From Exophiala sp. HKRS030 (Eukaryota > Ascomycota > Eurotiomycetes > Chaetothyriales > Herpotrichiellaceae): a DNA stretch of 64,000 nucleotides. Positions 25,801 through 38,190 of this stretch are shown here, piece after piece. Position 1 is the stretch's first letter. Each line of letters starts with the position of its first letter. The notes under the pieces were generated by a model. The model was not told the origin of the DNA. It did not search any database and worked only from the letters and a program-made list of their open reading frames with translations. Made by a program: the position numbers and the translations under genes. The stretch spans positions 5,645,665-5,709,664 of the forward strand of contig JAHWDD010000003.1 in assembly GCA_023897205.1 (NCBI GenBank), given 5' to 3'.

Positions 25801-26123
25801 ACTCTTGTTCCGAATCCACTTACATAAGACCGCATTGCACTGCACACTGCACACTGCTCACTGCACATTGCACCCCCGTGCATCACTTTCAGCCCAACCG
25901 CCGCCCACTTGACACTTGATCATCAACAACATCGATTCTTTCTTTCTCTATTCTTTGACTACTCCTACGACTCCTACTACTCTCCTACCACTACCGACAT
26001 CCTTGACTCTTACCATCACTACACCTCCAGACATCGTCCTCGACCCATACACGCAACATCCACCTTCCATCAACTGTCACACTCCACCCTTCCCCCGCCT
26101 GCTCTCAGCTCACCAATTCCAAC
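22861..26123. other. 3.2 kb without genes, upstream region of the MAPKK gene
   Basis: No gene is supported. A TGTACC hexamer is repeated three times at 23589-23606. Many ACCTA/TACCTA words typical of ascomycete spacers occur at 23150-25400. From about 25580 onward the plus strand is pyrimidine-rich with CACC-rich blocks, consistent with a long leader of the kinase gene. GCACACTGCACACTGC repeats lie at about 25838-25870. Confidence 0.5.
23589..23606. repeat. TGTACC hexamer, three copies
   Basis: Three exact tandem copies of TGTACC in noncoding DNA. Confidence 0.8.
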
Positions 26124-27761
26124 ATGTCCTCCCCGGTGCCGCTTCTTCGGCCACCAGTACCAGGTGGTCGAAGTCAAAGCGGTAACCGGACCCCTCGACT
26201 GACCCTGGGAATCCCTCCCTCACCAAGTGCCAAACCTGTCAACCCAGACGCTGCAGCACCCACCGAAATTCCCCGCCTCACTCTCGCTACAAAAAGTACC
26301 CCCAAACTATCTCTCGCAACACCCATGCCAAAATTGTCACTTGCAACTCCTATGGGAAGTCATTCATATGTACAAGAAGCCGGCTCGACAAACTTCAGAC
26401 CTTCAATACAGCCATTGAACATTGCCGCCGTAAATGGGAATGACGCTGCTTCACGACCGCGCGGCGATAGTTTCCACAATGCCAGTGTTCCAGGATCAGC
26501 TTCTAGTTCCACTTATTCAGCCCTTTCATTTGCCATTCAAGGTGGACGACAAGGTGGTACTCCAGACCCTTTATCAGCCATCAGTTCAATCTACTCGGAA
26601 GCCAGTATTGGTGGAACCGGTATGGAAAGAGAAGGGAGTATGAGTGGATTGTCCATTGACTTTGACAAATTGAGCTTGGAAAAGGGAAGACCTTTGGACA
26701 TTGAAGATCTTGATGACGAAGGTTGGAGTGCTGCCAGTGAACAAAGGAAAATTATAGAACTTGGCTCATTGGGTGAGGGTGCTGGTGGTGCTGTCACAAG
26801 GTGTATGTTACAAGGAGGAAAGACAATCTTCGCATTAAAGGTATGTCACTCGCTCCATCACATCCTACTACTATAATCCCCATACTGACTTCCTCGCAGA
26901 TCATCACAACCAGTCCCGATCCCGACGTCAAAAAACAGATCCTACGAGAACTCAAATTCAACAAAAACTGCACTTCAGAATACATTTGCCAGTATTATGG
27001 CGCCTTCATGGATAAATCCTCATCAACCATTTCCATCGCCATGGAATTTTGTGAAGGTGGATCGCTTGATAGCGTTTACAAGGAAGTCAAGAAACTCGGT
27101 GGCCGAACTGGTGAAAAAGTCCTCGGCAAAATTGCCGAAGGTGTCTTACATGGTCTGACTTATCTGAATGGAAGGAAGATTATTCATCGAGGTATGTGCT
27201 TATGGACTCGATCTGTCCAATCCCTTTCTGGCTAACCCAAACTAACATTTTCTTCCTTCCAGATATCAAACCTTCGAATATTTTGCTTTGTCGAAACGGT
27301 CAGGTCAAACTTTGTGATTTTGGTGTCTCGGGCGAGTTTGGCACCAAAGGTGACGCAAATACCTTTATCGGAACCTCATACTATATGGCACCCGAACGGA
27401 TACAAGGTCAATCTTACACCATCACCTCAGATGTCTGGTCACTTGGTGTCACTTTATTGGAAGTTGCACAACATCGTTTCCCTTTCCCGGCTGATGGTAC
27501 CGAAATGCAACCACGTGCCGGTCTCATTGACCTTCTCACTTACATTGTGGCACAACCAATTCCCAAACTGAAAGATGAACCTGAAAATGGTATCAAGTGG
27601 AGTGACATGTTCAAATATTTCATCGAATGTTGTCTTGAGAAAGAACCCCTAGACGAGCAACCCCTTGGCGTATGCTTGAACATCCTTGGATGACTGAATT
27701 GAAGACCAAAAAGGTTAGCATGAGTTCATTCTTGACTCAGGTTTGGGATTGGAAGAATTGA
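26124..27761 (+). CDS. mkk2: MAP kinase kinase of the cell-wall-integrity pathway, Mkk1/Mkk2 type (frame broken)
   Basis: Exons are 26124-26840, 26900-27191 and 27263-27761. The N-terminal ~220 residues are low-complexity, with repeated [13 protein letters not shown] units, a likely docking and regulatory region. The kinase domain shows the Gly loop [11 protein letters not shown], the catalytic lysine in [14 protein letters not shown] (split by intron 2), DFGVSGEFG and [11 protein letters not shown]. The residues between DFG and APE fit the Mkk1/2 subclass, which relays signals from the MAPKKK Bck1 to the MAPK Slt2/MpkA. The C-terminus [12 protein letters not shown]...QVWDWK is also typical. 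The frame changes at 27646-27649, where four C stand and five are needed for [16 protein letters not shown]. One added base gives 1509 bases (502 aa). Because the rest is intact, I regard it as a working gene with a sequence error. Confidence 0.92.
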
Positions 27762-28959
27762 AGTTTGGGACGAGACGGATGGATATTAATGTGGGCGAAA
27801 GAGTTACGACTTATGTGATGTTGGTGATGAGGTGAAAATCTAATGGATATATCTGATGGAAAGTCTTATACGGCAAAAGACGAGTGAATGACTTGAAGGA
27901 TATTTTGTGGTTTACGGAATGGTGAGCCACCATGGAAGTTGGTATCAAGAATCACCGATGAAGCAATTGTGTCTCGGTAACTGAACGATCTCACCAGATG
28001 ACCTGGGTCTCTGTTGAGTGGAGAAGGAGATGGGTCAGGCGATTTCAAGGATTGGATGGTTGGGCATTATCTATGAGACCCATTCATCCTGCTCATTCCA
28101 TTGTGGATATGACATGTTCTGGTTGTTACCGATTGTCGATGGATATCCGACCATTACATCCTTTGATCAGATCAAGTTGATAGACAATGGCCTGGTGCCT
28201 TGTTGAATGAATTAGAGAAAATAATCCTCTAAATTTGAAGTTTTAATCTGCTACCCAACCGTGAGAATTGTCCGTCCCCCGAAGGTTGAGCAAACTTGTC
28301 CTCGAGCATCTCACGAAACGTACGACCGCAGAGTTAGAATGTCTCCCGTCCTGATTACCGTATCCATCGATCAGATAAGAAATAGACAGGCATCTTAGAT
28401 ATCAATAGGACCACATCCTCGTTCGTCATCACATGGAACTCGATTCCGTCAGTCAACTTAAGCTTTTCTCCACCACACATCATCCAGAAACCATGTCACC
28501 ATGTCACCATGTCACAACATATCGCCATGTCACCCACGTTACCCCTGTCACTCTCATGTCACTATTCACCTATCATTCATGGTGCACCCATGTCATATCC
28601 GTCCACCGTAAACCGTCCACCATCCCCACGCCAAACGAAGAAGCATTACAGCAGACGTCAACTCTAATACCAAGAAGAAAGCCTTTCTTTTCGTTTTCCT
28701 GCCATTGCTCCAAGTAGCCATCCCGTCTAGCGCATGCATTCACAACCTAATTCCAGTTGTGTTTGCCGCATGATGATGAATTGGCTGTGAGGTTGTTGAA
28801 GAGAGCTGTGGAATGTGGGTTCACGGCTTGCATCTTGACGACGGTATGTTCTCCTCTCTACCGAATCTGCACACTCTTTCTTGTTGCCCTTCGTTCCCGG
28901 ATGACATGGATAAATCCATGGCGATGACATCAATTCCTACTTAGGACACATGGCAGTTG
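27762..28959. other. 3' region of the MAPKK gene and spacer with ATGTCACC repeats
   Basis: No gene is supported. ATGTCACC and diverged copies recur over 28491-28564. Confidence 0.5.
28491..28564. repeat. Degenerate ATGTCACC tandem repeat
   Basis: Three adjacent exact or near-exact copies occur at 28491-28515, followed by diverged copies (CATGTCACCCACG, CTCATGTCACTA). Confidence 0.7.
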
Positions 28960-29727
28960 TGGTTTCGACATCAAGACATCGCGCATTCGAACTACGCATT
29001 CTCTCGAGGGATTGGTGCCGATTTAGGGCTTTTGGATCCCGTCTTCCAGAAGAGATTGAAGGAAGCGGGCATTGATCCCGAAAAGCAGCCCAAAGAAGCC
29101 GCTGCAATGTGGATCGACAATGTCTGGCATGGACGTGCATTCAGTTGGGAAAGATTCCCTGGGTCATGAAAACCCGGAAGAGCTCAATGGTGGGAAACCG
29201 GTTGTTCTTAAAGGGTAAGTATTCCCTGGCTTTATTGATTCTCTGGAATTTCCCCCTGTGTGAGAAGTGTACCTTTATTGGTATGTTGACAATTCTGATA
29301 TAGCATCCAATCCGTCGCGGACGCAGAACACGCGGCAGAGCTAGGTGTGGACGGCATTGTCGTATCGAACCATGCTGATAGACCAAGTCGACGGCGCGAT
29401 CGTCTCGCTCGATGCTCTTGAAGACATCATTGCTACTGGTGTTGGGAGGATATCACCGTCATGTTCGACTCAGGTGTGCGTGGTGACGCCGACGTCATGA
29501 AGGCGTTGTGATTAGGTGCCAAGTTCGTCTTCGTGGGGCGTCTCTGGATTTAGGGCTTGATTATCATGGGCGAGCATAGAGTCCGCCATGTCATGCGCAA
29601 TCTGTTGGCAGAATTTTATGTTCAAATGTTGACGATGGGTGTCAAGAGTGTGGTTGATTTGAAGAGTGATAGACTTGATAGTGGGCCGAGAAGTTATTCT
29701 TTGATCAAGGAGAAGGCTAGATTGTGA
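28960..29727 (+). pseudogene. FMN-dependent alpha-hydroxyacid oxidase (lactate 2-monooxygenase-like), decayed
   Basis: Pieces in changing frames line up in order with the C-terminal half of FMN-dependent lactate 2-monooxygenase/lactate dehydrogenases: SNYAFSRGIGADLGLLDPVF, WIDNVWHGRAFSWE, an apparent intron (29215 to about 29304) preceded by RLFLKG, IQSVADAEHAAELGVDGIVV, SNHA (catalytic His region), VDGAIVSLDALEDII, MFDSGVRGDADVMKAL, GAKFVFVGRLWI and GEHRVRHVMRNLLAEF. Stops interrupt after MKAL (TGA, about 29509) and after RLWI (TAG, about 29551), with frame changes near 29160, 29383 and 29445. The N-terminal half is absent. Intact relatives oxidise L-lactate or similar acids using FMN. With this many lesions it is a true pseudogene, unlike the single-base breaks elsewhere in the window. 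Confidence 0.85.
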
Positions 29728-30110
29728 GAATATGGTCGCCTTCAGGGGCGGTGTATCGTGAGCAACGAAAGGAGTGGATTGTTGGCAATGCCGCCGCCGG
29801 TCCGGCCAGGCCTCTTCCATCCTTGTACAGAATCGCTCCGAGTAGAACTTCCATGTTATGATTAGGCGGTGCCGTACAATAGAGATTGAAGGTCGGGTTT
29901 TAGAGTCGATTTTGCCGATTAACAAGTTGTGTAAATTGGTACGGCAGTCGTCCAGCACGTTAATGATTGTCCTTGAGTTAGCCGTAGCGTTCATGATGTA
30001 CGCCACAAAAGGCTACTGTTATCAACGGAATCCAAGCACGAGCCTTGAGAGAGTTACCCTAAACCCCTGTATGCATTCAATCACACAAGCCATTCACTGT
30101 ATATCAATCC
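29728..30110. other. Spacer, nothing recognised
   Basis: 383 bp between the FMN-enzyme relic and the 3' end of the next gene; no feature seen. Confidence 0.4.
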
Positions 30111-32052
30111 TCACCTCCCCAATTCAACACTGCCTGAAACATCAGGGCTATTTTCCTCCGAAGTGAACTCGTCACTCCTACTCCTTACATGCCACGGCAG
30201 AGACGTCGTATCTGGTGTCGGGCTACCAAACAAGTCATGGACCTCTCTCCAGAAGATCAGCGCCGGATCCAGACAGATATGATCCCACCAAACATGGGTC
30301 TCGAGTATATTCTTCACTTCCTCCCATTCATCGACATACCAGCACAATCGAGAGTGGAAGGTGTAGACGAACCAAAATCGGAATACCGTGGGCGACGAGG
30401 CAATGCCACCAATCATCAGTACCCAGGTCATCAGTTCTCGATGCCGGACCCACAACACCGGATTGATGTCGTCCAGTGTATACCGTAGACGCACAACCAA
30501 GCGCTCGTTGACACCTGAGATCTGTGGTAGTGGGAAGAATACCATGTTGCTAAAGATTAGGAGCACGATCCGGCACAATTCGATGACTTGCTGGTCTGTG
30601 GTTACGGAACTCAAATTCTCGGTTGGAGGTAGCGAGGCGAGTTTGTGATGGACTGTGAGTCTGGCGCGGATCAGCGATGGCAATGAGGGTGCCGAGTAGG
30701 CAGCACGATGGTATTGGTCCAAGCCTGCTAATAGCACGCCGCATTTCTCAATAATTTCCATATATTCAAAGTCAAGCGCTTTCAGGGTAAGCAAGGAAGA
30801 TCCCGACTGTGACAAGAATCCCTCGGCTATGTGGTCTGGGAGGTACCGGATATCCGGTATCAAGGGATGTACAGGGTAATGGTAGGGTATCCGAGGTGCT
30901 ATCCCGAAGCGCGTTGCGAATACTAGATCATAGCTGTGGTGCTTCTTAGTATGTCCTCAGGGTATTCCAGCTTCAGACCAACACTTACAACTCTAGTGTT
31001 TCTCTGAGGCCAATCAGAGTCAATGCTTCTACACCACCGAGTTGTTCGAGGATAGCCAGAATGGCTTTTCCGTGTTCCGGCACCATCTTCATCAATCCAT
31101 AGATATGGAGGTTTTGTGTCCTTGCCAAAGGCGATTCGATATATCCTGGAGGAGAAGCGAACTCGTCATTGAGGAGTTCTCCGTGTGCTGCCAGGCTGAC
31201 AATGGCTAGGAGCAGGTTTTCATGTGGTTTCCTACCGCCTAGCTCTTGCAGGTCTTTCTGCAACGATGCCAGAGCGTACGTCTGATGCTTCAACGTCAGA
31301 TTTTCTCCCGTGAATGGACATGACTTAGTCGACTCGAGCGATCGGAGCATTCCGTAAACCATGGAGTGTAAAACAGTTGGCGATTCAACATTTGCCCGTA
31401 GCCATGCCTGTTTCAGTGGGTTCGTCTGTTGACCTGAGGTGGAGGGCTTGAGATTAGTCCATTTCGTTTCGGCGGCTGTGTAATTGAGTATAATTTGGTC
31501 AGCAATCAGGAATCATCCGAAGGCTATGAGCTTGGGCATGGCAATCGTGGGCTGCTGATGGAGAGGAGTCCTCGTCCCTTATAATGAGCACTTACCGATA
31601 TGAAGCACCTCGTAGACGTAAGCAGGGAGACCTTTGCTTGCGAAGGTATCAAATGGATCAATGTGGCCTTGTCCAAGAAATTTCATAGGGCGAGATGTGT
31701 GATAGAACATTTGGTGTACACTGTTGTTGTCATCTTTTGTGACGTATGAAGCATTCTCGTCTTTGTACATCAACGAGGTGGACACTGCCTCATCCTCACC
31801 AGAGTATTCCTCCGGGCTTTCTGAGGCAGAAGTCGATTCTCCTAGGCTATTCGACGGCTGTTTCACCACACTGCTGGCTATACTCGACCTGATGTCATCA
31901 TATCGTCGTTGTCTGGCGGCAGCATGAGACTTGCGTGCAGCGTGGGCTCGACGTTGAGACTCTTGAGCAACTTGATCCGTCTCAGTCCGATTAGGGGCGT
32001 AAGACAAGAACACAAAATCTGGTTGCGGTCCTTTCTTTTTCCTGCCACCCAT
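30111..32052 (-). CDS. Third regulator-like protein with N-terminal basic His motif, intact
   Basis: Exons are 32052-31596, 31475-30989 and 30933-30111, with GT-AG introns of 120 and 55 bp and 1767 bases in total (588 aa). The start MGGRKKKGPQPDFVFLSYA, then AHAARKSHAAARQRR (about residues 37-51), is the same signature as in the genes at 15094 and 18911. A Ser/Glu-rich linker follows, then HIDPFDTF-type sequence and PAYVYEVLHI, and an all-helical C-terminal region with LLAIVSLAAHGEL, LIGLRETLEF and RFGIAPRIPYH. These proteins are usually annotated as fungal transcription-factor-like, without direct biochemical proof for most members. There is no zinc cluster. Of the three copies in this window it is the only one with an uninterrupted frame. 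Confidence 0.8.
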
Positions 32053-35000
32053 GTTGCGGCTGGAGTGAGTATCTTGTCCTTGTGATGTGATATCGATTGT
32101 CAAAGTACGTAGATTATGTTCATTGCAGGCAGGTGGTCGAAGACATCCCAAAGGAGTCCAGTGAGTTCCGACATAGGGCTGACTAAATAAAAGCCAGCGG
32201 TGCGTTCCAGACTGGCAAGAACGACCGAGATCGCCGTGAGCGTAATGAAATCTGGATACTCCAGACTCCGGTATGAAAAGGCGCAAAGGACGTTTCGTCA
32301 AACTTCTTTCTTCCCGCTTCGATCACAGTAGCCTCTTTCGGATGTTCTGGGGTTGAAGCTTCCCCAAGGCCCGCCGCTTCATGTAATACATTACATAACC
32401 CTGAATAGGCCAGCGTGTGGCCGACGCCATGCTTCATGTGGAAATCTTGTCGACCAATTGTAGGTGTCCAATTCACTGCCTCGTAGAACACGAGCTCATC
32501 GGTTCATCCAGGTGCCGCGTCATGAGAAGTGCGCTAGAACATATTGGCACAATGCTGTTGAATGAACATTGGCTGTCAGAGAGGTGTCCACTGTTGGTAG
32601 GGCTATTATTCTCTCGTGTAAGCCGGAAACTTCCTTCCGAGCAGAATTAGCTGGGGCGGGCAACGCCGTCGCGACTTCTTTTGGCCGACAATCACGCCAG
32701 ACTTGCAGAAAGGGCCGATCTGACACAGATAGAATATAACCTGCATGAAACCAGACTTCCAGACTAGACAGGCCGATCATCATTGATTCCGAGTCTCTGT
32801 TTCGAGAACTCCTATTAATGCCCCTGCATGATCTACTGGCTCTTTCAAAACCTTGTCCTTATGCTACACGGGATTAGCATGTAATGATTTAGGTAAGCGG
32901 GTCGTGAACAGCTCTAAGATTATAACTTGGGTTAATAGCGTCAGAGACATGGACCAAAGAACACCTCAAGGGCCTCGGTTTGATATGAAATGTGGATCAA
33001 TGTCACTAGAGTTCTTGCGATTTTACCTTCTGCGATACGACAGCGCGAGGACAGGATGGTCGGGAGGTTGCAACGAAATAGATACACTGGAGAAGGGGAC
33101 TTTGGCTACTTCACTAACTACCACAAACTTAGGTAAGACGGGCGATTTCGCTGTGTCAGGTATAGCCATTCCGCAATACTATTCGTGGACACCTGGAATT
33201 AATGACTCAATCAGCCCGAGCGAAAAAATGGCAAGAATACATTGTCTGTGCTTGCGAATCCTAATGCAGCCCTCACCGCTTACACCATCTCGGCTGGAAG
33301 CATTTACTGTCTAGTCCTTCAAGCATGCGGGGAATGGTTTCTTTGCGGGCCTAAAGCAGCTTGGCATATGATGAGGATGACAGGAAAACCATCCAGCAGA
33401 GGAAGTCAAGATTGCCAATGAGATTGCCTAGAGATCATTGAGACGGACCCAAAAGCCACAGTGCCGGTCTAGTCCTAGAACCTATGCAGAATGCATGTAG
33501 CACCAGCAATCCACCTGTCGACAGAATATTGCTAATATCTCGAATGCTCAAGAGTCATGCAACAGCTGAGTGACATGATCGAAGATAATCATGACTGAGC
33601 AGGCTCAGTGGCAAGATCAAGGTGAGGCTATAGAAAACAACACCAACTCTCGTCGATTTACCAGAAAATAAGCAGAGCAAGTTTTGTAAGAAAACAGTTT
33701 GCCATCGAAGGTCGTTTGAGGCACGAAACGATGGTCAATATTCTCTTACATTCATCGGAAGAAAAGACACCGAAAGTTCGGAATCCCTGGTTCCGGACAG
33801 CCACCTTTTCCGCCAGCGACAACGGAGTCGCTTTAAACTAACTGGCTCTGCTGCCAGATTAATCACCGCATCAGTTGAATCATGTTATAAAGCTTCTGCA
33901 GTACAGGGGCTAGCCATCGTGCTCAAAATGGCAGCCGTCCCTGTTACAAATCTTGGTCCAACTATTAATAGAGGAGTTCTCTGTGCCGACGAACTTGCAC
34001 AAGTTGCAGATTCTTCTGAGAAGTCATTCGCCTCTATTTAAGTGTCCTCCTTACAAACTTCACCGAGAATCAGCTCTGCCGAATGTTACCCTTGAAGGCA
34101 GCTGTGTTATACTGGTCCGTGTTGTCCTTAAGCAGATGAGGAGATACGTGAGCTTAAAGGGGTCACACCAGAGTGCTGCTTCAGAGACCCTGTTGCAAGT
34201 GACTTTAATATCAATGGCAATTCTGGAGCAAGTTAAAAATTTCCAGAATACAAGATACAAGTCTGGCCTAGCTCTATTCGCCGACGGAGATTCCAGAGTC
34301 GTGTTTGAAAGCGGATTCAGAGCCTAGTCCGGATCCTGAAGATGACTGTTCCCAGGTCTCAAATCGGTCAAGCATAACTTGGTAGAGTCAGCAGGGATAA
34401 GAGCATCAGCACAGCTTATAGGCTAAAGTTGCTTAATGAAGGCCGGACGAGTAGTTATCAGAAGGTTTGTTATGTTGCGTGTAGTACTGGATCTCCCACA
34501 CTCTGACATCTAAAGCAACATATTGTTTGTCTTCTTGACTTTATTTCCATCACTTGAACCCCCAAGAGCAATGTCATAATTGCAGAGAAGAGCCCTTACT
34601 TTGCATTCAACACTGCTTAAATGAGAATCCAATACTGGTCGGCTTGAACCACCTCTCCACGATATCTGAAGCACCGTGTAGCCGATCATTCTTGCGAATC
34701 ATAACTGTTTTCGAAAACCGGACTCAGCGATCCTTGGCGAAAGCAAGCTGTCCAAGAGACGGTCTTCGGCATCATGCTAGAACAAGCTCAATCGGTATAC
34801 ACGTACGACCATGCCGTGCCCAGGAAACGTCAAGGCTGAGCAAAAGGGTGGCTGATTCGATAGTTTACCCATTTGGGAGAAACGGTGACACAAATTAGGC
34901 AAGTATGGTCAAGTTCGTTACTCAACAGAGGTTGGTCTGACAGCTTGGCGGAGTTCCTCAGTGGCCAATCGTCTCGACAGGCACTAGCCACGTTTGCAAC

Positions 35001-35397
35001 AATTCCAACAGTCTGGAATGCAGGACCAGGACCGCGTTTGGGATCTGCGTCACCAATCAAACATCAATTCGGCCATGAAGCGAGAACAGGCTTGCTAGTG
35101 GCTCGAACTTCTGGAAAAAGGCTAGTTCTCGCCTCTGAGGAGTACGACTACGCAAGAGACCTTCCAACATCGAATCTCAACCCGGAGAAACGAGTGGACG
35201 ATGCGATCGATTGGCATGCGGGGTCGACCGCCACATACGGCCTTGGAACGGACTACCCCATGCTTTCTACCTCTTGGGTTTGTTCGGTTAAAACGCCGGT
35301 GGTCGCGTGCTGGAGCAAAAGCAAATGTCGGATTCACGAAAGATTCTTCGAATATTTCTCTCTTAGAAATCTCTTGAGGAATCCAAAAGGCGTCGCC
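32053..35397. other. 3.3 kb without a supportable gene
   Basis: Several frames of 70-200 codons exist on both strands (for example minus 32183-32491, plus 32853-33314, plus 33953-34327). None shows a motif or splice pattern that I recognise. The plus frame open from 34873 into the next gene is upstream, not coding, sequence. Confidence 0.4.
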
Positions 35398-36663
35398 ATG
35401 TCCTTAGCTCAACGAACATACACCATCATCCAGGCGGATGGGCTCTATCCTGTAAGCACAGTCACTGGATGACAACTTCATACCTCCCAAGTCCATGACT
35501 GAATGTTTCACAGGACGATTCGCTCGAACAGCAGATATTTAAGCCCACGGATTCGCAGGACTATCAATTCAAATATGTCCAGACAGATCTATGGATTCCT
35601 GGAGAGCCCACCGCCAAGCCCTGGACTGATATCGACAAGTCATTACGCGATCAAGTCGATGGGATCATGGTCTTGAAAATGGGTTTCAGGAGGGAGGACC
35701 TGGATCTGTTCCCTCGACTAAAGGTGATTGTGCGTATGGGAGTTGGCTATGATCGACTTGACAGAGCAGCTCTTGCTGAACGAGGAGTTACAGTTTGCAA
35801 TGTTCCTGGTGAGTTTCCAAACAAGCATCAAATTTTCAACTAGCCCAGCCTGGGCTTGGTGTTGGCCTACCCCCACGCCTCACCCCCACGAGAAATGACA
35901 TTTTTGCGTTGTTGGGTTGGTTCTCTCTCTTACCCATCCCTCAGACTATGGTACCTGCGAAGTAGCCGATCATGCGTTAGCATTGGCACTGTCATTACGT
36001 CGTGGAGTTCTACTTCATCACGAAACTCAACGTGCGGACCCGCCGGCACATTGGGCATACATCGAGTCACCCCTTGTGGCACGGCTCCAAAATGCCACCT
36101 TTGGAATTCTGGGCATTGGCCGAATCGGCACTGCGGCTGCCTTGCGGGCAAAAGCATTCGGGTGGAATGTACTCTTCTATGATCCCTACGTCGCCAGTGG
36201 GTATGACAAGAGTCTTGGGGTGGAGAGGACACGCGACATCAAGGAACTCTTTCGCAGAAGTACCACTCTGAGTCTGCATTGTCCTTGCACACGAGAAACT
36301 AGGGGTATGGTAGGATACGATTTGCTGAAACTACTACCGAGAGGTGCCATCTTCGTCAACACGGCGCGTGGCGAGATTGTTGACCTTGATGGCATTGAGA
36401 GATGTCTGAAAGAGGGGATTATCAGTGGCGCTGGCTTGGACGTATTGCCAGAAGAACCAATCCCTGAGGATAAAGTCCATCCCCTTTTACAGGCATATCG
36501 ACGAAAAGAGCCTTGGCTGGAAGGGCGTATGGCCGTGACCTGCCATACGGCATATTACAGTCCAGAAAGCTTCGTGGACATCCGAGTGAAGAGTTCTCAG
36601 ACAATGAGGGATGTCTTGATTGACGGCCTTAGGACAAATGTCATCACTCAAGATATGGAGTAA
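35398..36663 (+). CDS. D-isomer-specific 2-hydroxyacid dehydrogenase, CtBP-like
   Basis: Exons are 35398-35451, 35514-35808 and 35945-36663 (1068 bases, 355 aa, frame intact). The first exon codes MSLAQRTYTIIQADGLYP. The NAD-binding Rossmann motif is GILGIGRIG at about residues 170-178. The three catalytic residues of the family are visible: Arg in NTARGEIVD, Glu in LDVLPEEP and His in TCHTAYYS. The AYYS context and the overall length are closer to the CtBP-like branch than to phosphoglycerate dehydrogenase. The enzyme reduces a 2-keto acid to a D-2-hydroxy acid, or the reverse, with NAD(P)H in the cytosol. It converges with the FAD monooxygenase (186 bp between the stops) and opens the five-gene group 35.4-43.1 kb. 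The substrate is unknown. Confidence 0.9.
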
Positions 36664-36849
36664 AAGCACTCTGATCCACAGGTCGCCCCGGTTGGTGATG
36701 AGACACCCAGCAAGACTTGACCCCAGGTATAGGCCTTATAAATTCTTCGAGACGGCCAGTATAGCATTGGAGGTGTTTGCAGCATGAAGTGCGGCATTCT
36801 TTTTCGCCATACAGAGCAACCAGAGCCACATAGATGTACATAATGCCCC

Positions 36850-38190
36850 TTATACAAAAGCTGTTCTAGCGGCTTCGTCTGCTTTTTGATATGCATCATA
36901 ACCATAGAGCCAGGGTTGCACCTCAGGACATGTCCTAGAATGATCGTCAATATTTTCGGGAGTAAGAAATCACTTGGAAGACACTCACCACCTGCTAGGA
37001 AATTTTCCGACAACTTCCTTGCCTAGTTGTGAAGTAAACGATTCGTCTCGAGCTTGCTGAGAAGGACCATCAGGCATATGAAATGCATCACGTTGATGGA
37101 AAGTCTCGCGCACAATCATCTCACTCCTGGATTTTCGTAGTTGTTCGTACAAGGTTATCGCAGAGGGAAGCTCCTCTTTCGATTTCACAGCAGAAAGAAG
37201 CCTTCCTAGAACCCCACCATCTTCGATGGATGAGTTCGCTCCTTGGGCCAGATATGGAAGCATGGGGTGACACGAGTCACCGATAAGAACAAAATTCTTT
37301 TCCGCATTCGTCCACGACTCGACCTCAGCTCTATGCATCAATTTCCATTTGTCGACTTGATCCACTTCATCCAAGAACCTTGTCAAGATTGGGTCCCAGC
37401 CGGTAAACAACTGCTTCATCTCTTCCACAGAGCCTGCTGATCTCGACATACCGCTTGGTAGATCATCTGGGCAGAGCAGCACGATGTTGTACATCTGGCC
37501 AGACCGTAAAGAGTACCCGACTGCATGCGCATATGGTCCGATCCAGAAGTGCACTTCTGGATTTTCTATCCAGGCTCGCAATTCTGGGTCTGATATCTTG
37601 TCGAGTTCCAGCACAATTCTGTAGGCCAAATCACCCGTGGGCAACGGAGCATCCGACTGGCCCAGCAGGCTCTCGCGACATTTGGACCACAGACCATCCG
37701 CCCCGACAACAAGGTCGCAATCAATTGTTCGGCCGTTCTTGAGGATCACCTGAGGTCCAGCAGGTGTGGTGTTGATTGACGACACTCGGCAGTCAAGCTC
37801 AACCTGAACACCGAGAGCAACTGCTTTTTCGAAGAGCATGCGCTGCAAATCGACGCGGTGCATATCAATGAATGGCGCACCATACTTCCGACGGGTATTT
37901 ACGTCGAACGCTTCTTCTCGAGCCAAAACTTTTCCATCACTGTATCGATGAACCGAAAGTACTGTAGGCTCCGCGGCGGCGGACATAAGCTGAGACTCTA
38001 GACCCCATTCTATGAGCAGTCTTGATGCATTCGGTGTAATCTGAAGCCCAGCACCAATCTCTGCAAGTTGTTTAGCACCTTCCAAAACCGTGATTTTGTG
38101 TCCTGATAGTGCGCAGGAGATTGCAGCAGCAAGACCGGCTAAACCTGCTCCCACGATGGTGACTTTGAGGGTTTCTCCTTGGTGTGCCAT
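36850..38190 (-). CDS. FAD-dependent monooxygenase, salicylate-hydroxylase-like
   Basis: Exons are 38190-36989 and 36934-36850 (1287 bases, 428 aa, frame intact). The short second exon restores the family's usual end, WLYGYDAYQKADEA. The FAD-binding motif GAGLAG is at residues 14-19. The family DG motif is GADGLWSKCR, and the GD motif is IGDSCHPMLPYLAQGA. Class A flavoprotein hydroxylases of this group (salicylate, 6-hydroxynicotinate, 3-hydroxybenzoate type) hydroxylate aromatic acids using NAD(P)H and oxygen, sometimes with decarboxylation. It is divergent from the Zn2Cys6 activator (452 bp between starts), and that promoter carries a TCGG-N5-CCGA palindrome, suggesting control by the neighbour. 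The substrate is inferred to be aromatic; which one cannot be read from sequence. Confidence 0.92.

Noticed and set aside
28960..29727. Repeat-induced point mutation as the source of the stops in the FMN-enzyme relic
   Set aside because: The visible lesions include several frame changes, and the stops are not clearly C-to-T changes of the expected codons.
32183..32491. Minus-strand frame upstream of the third regulator
   Set aside because: No motif, no plausible splice to the regulator, and it overlaps the likely promoter of that gene.
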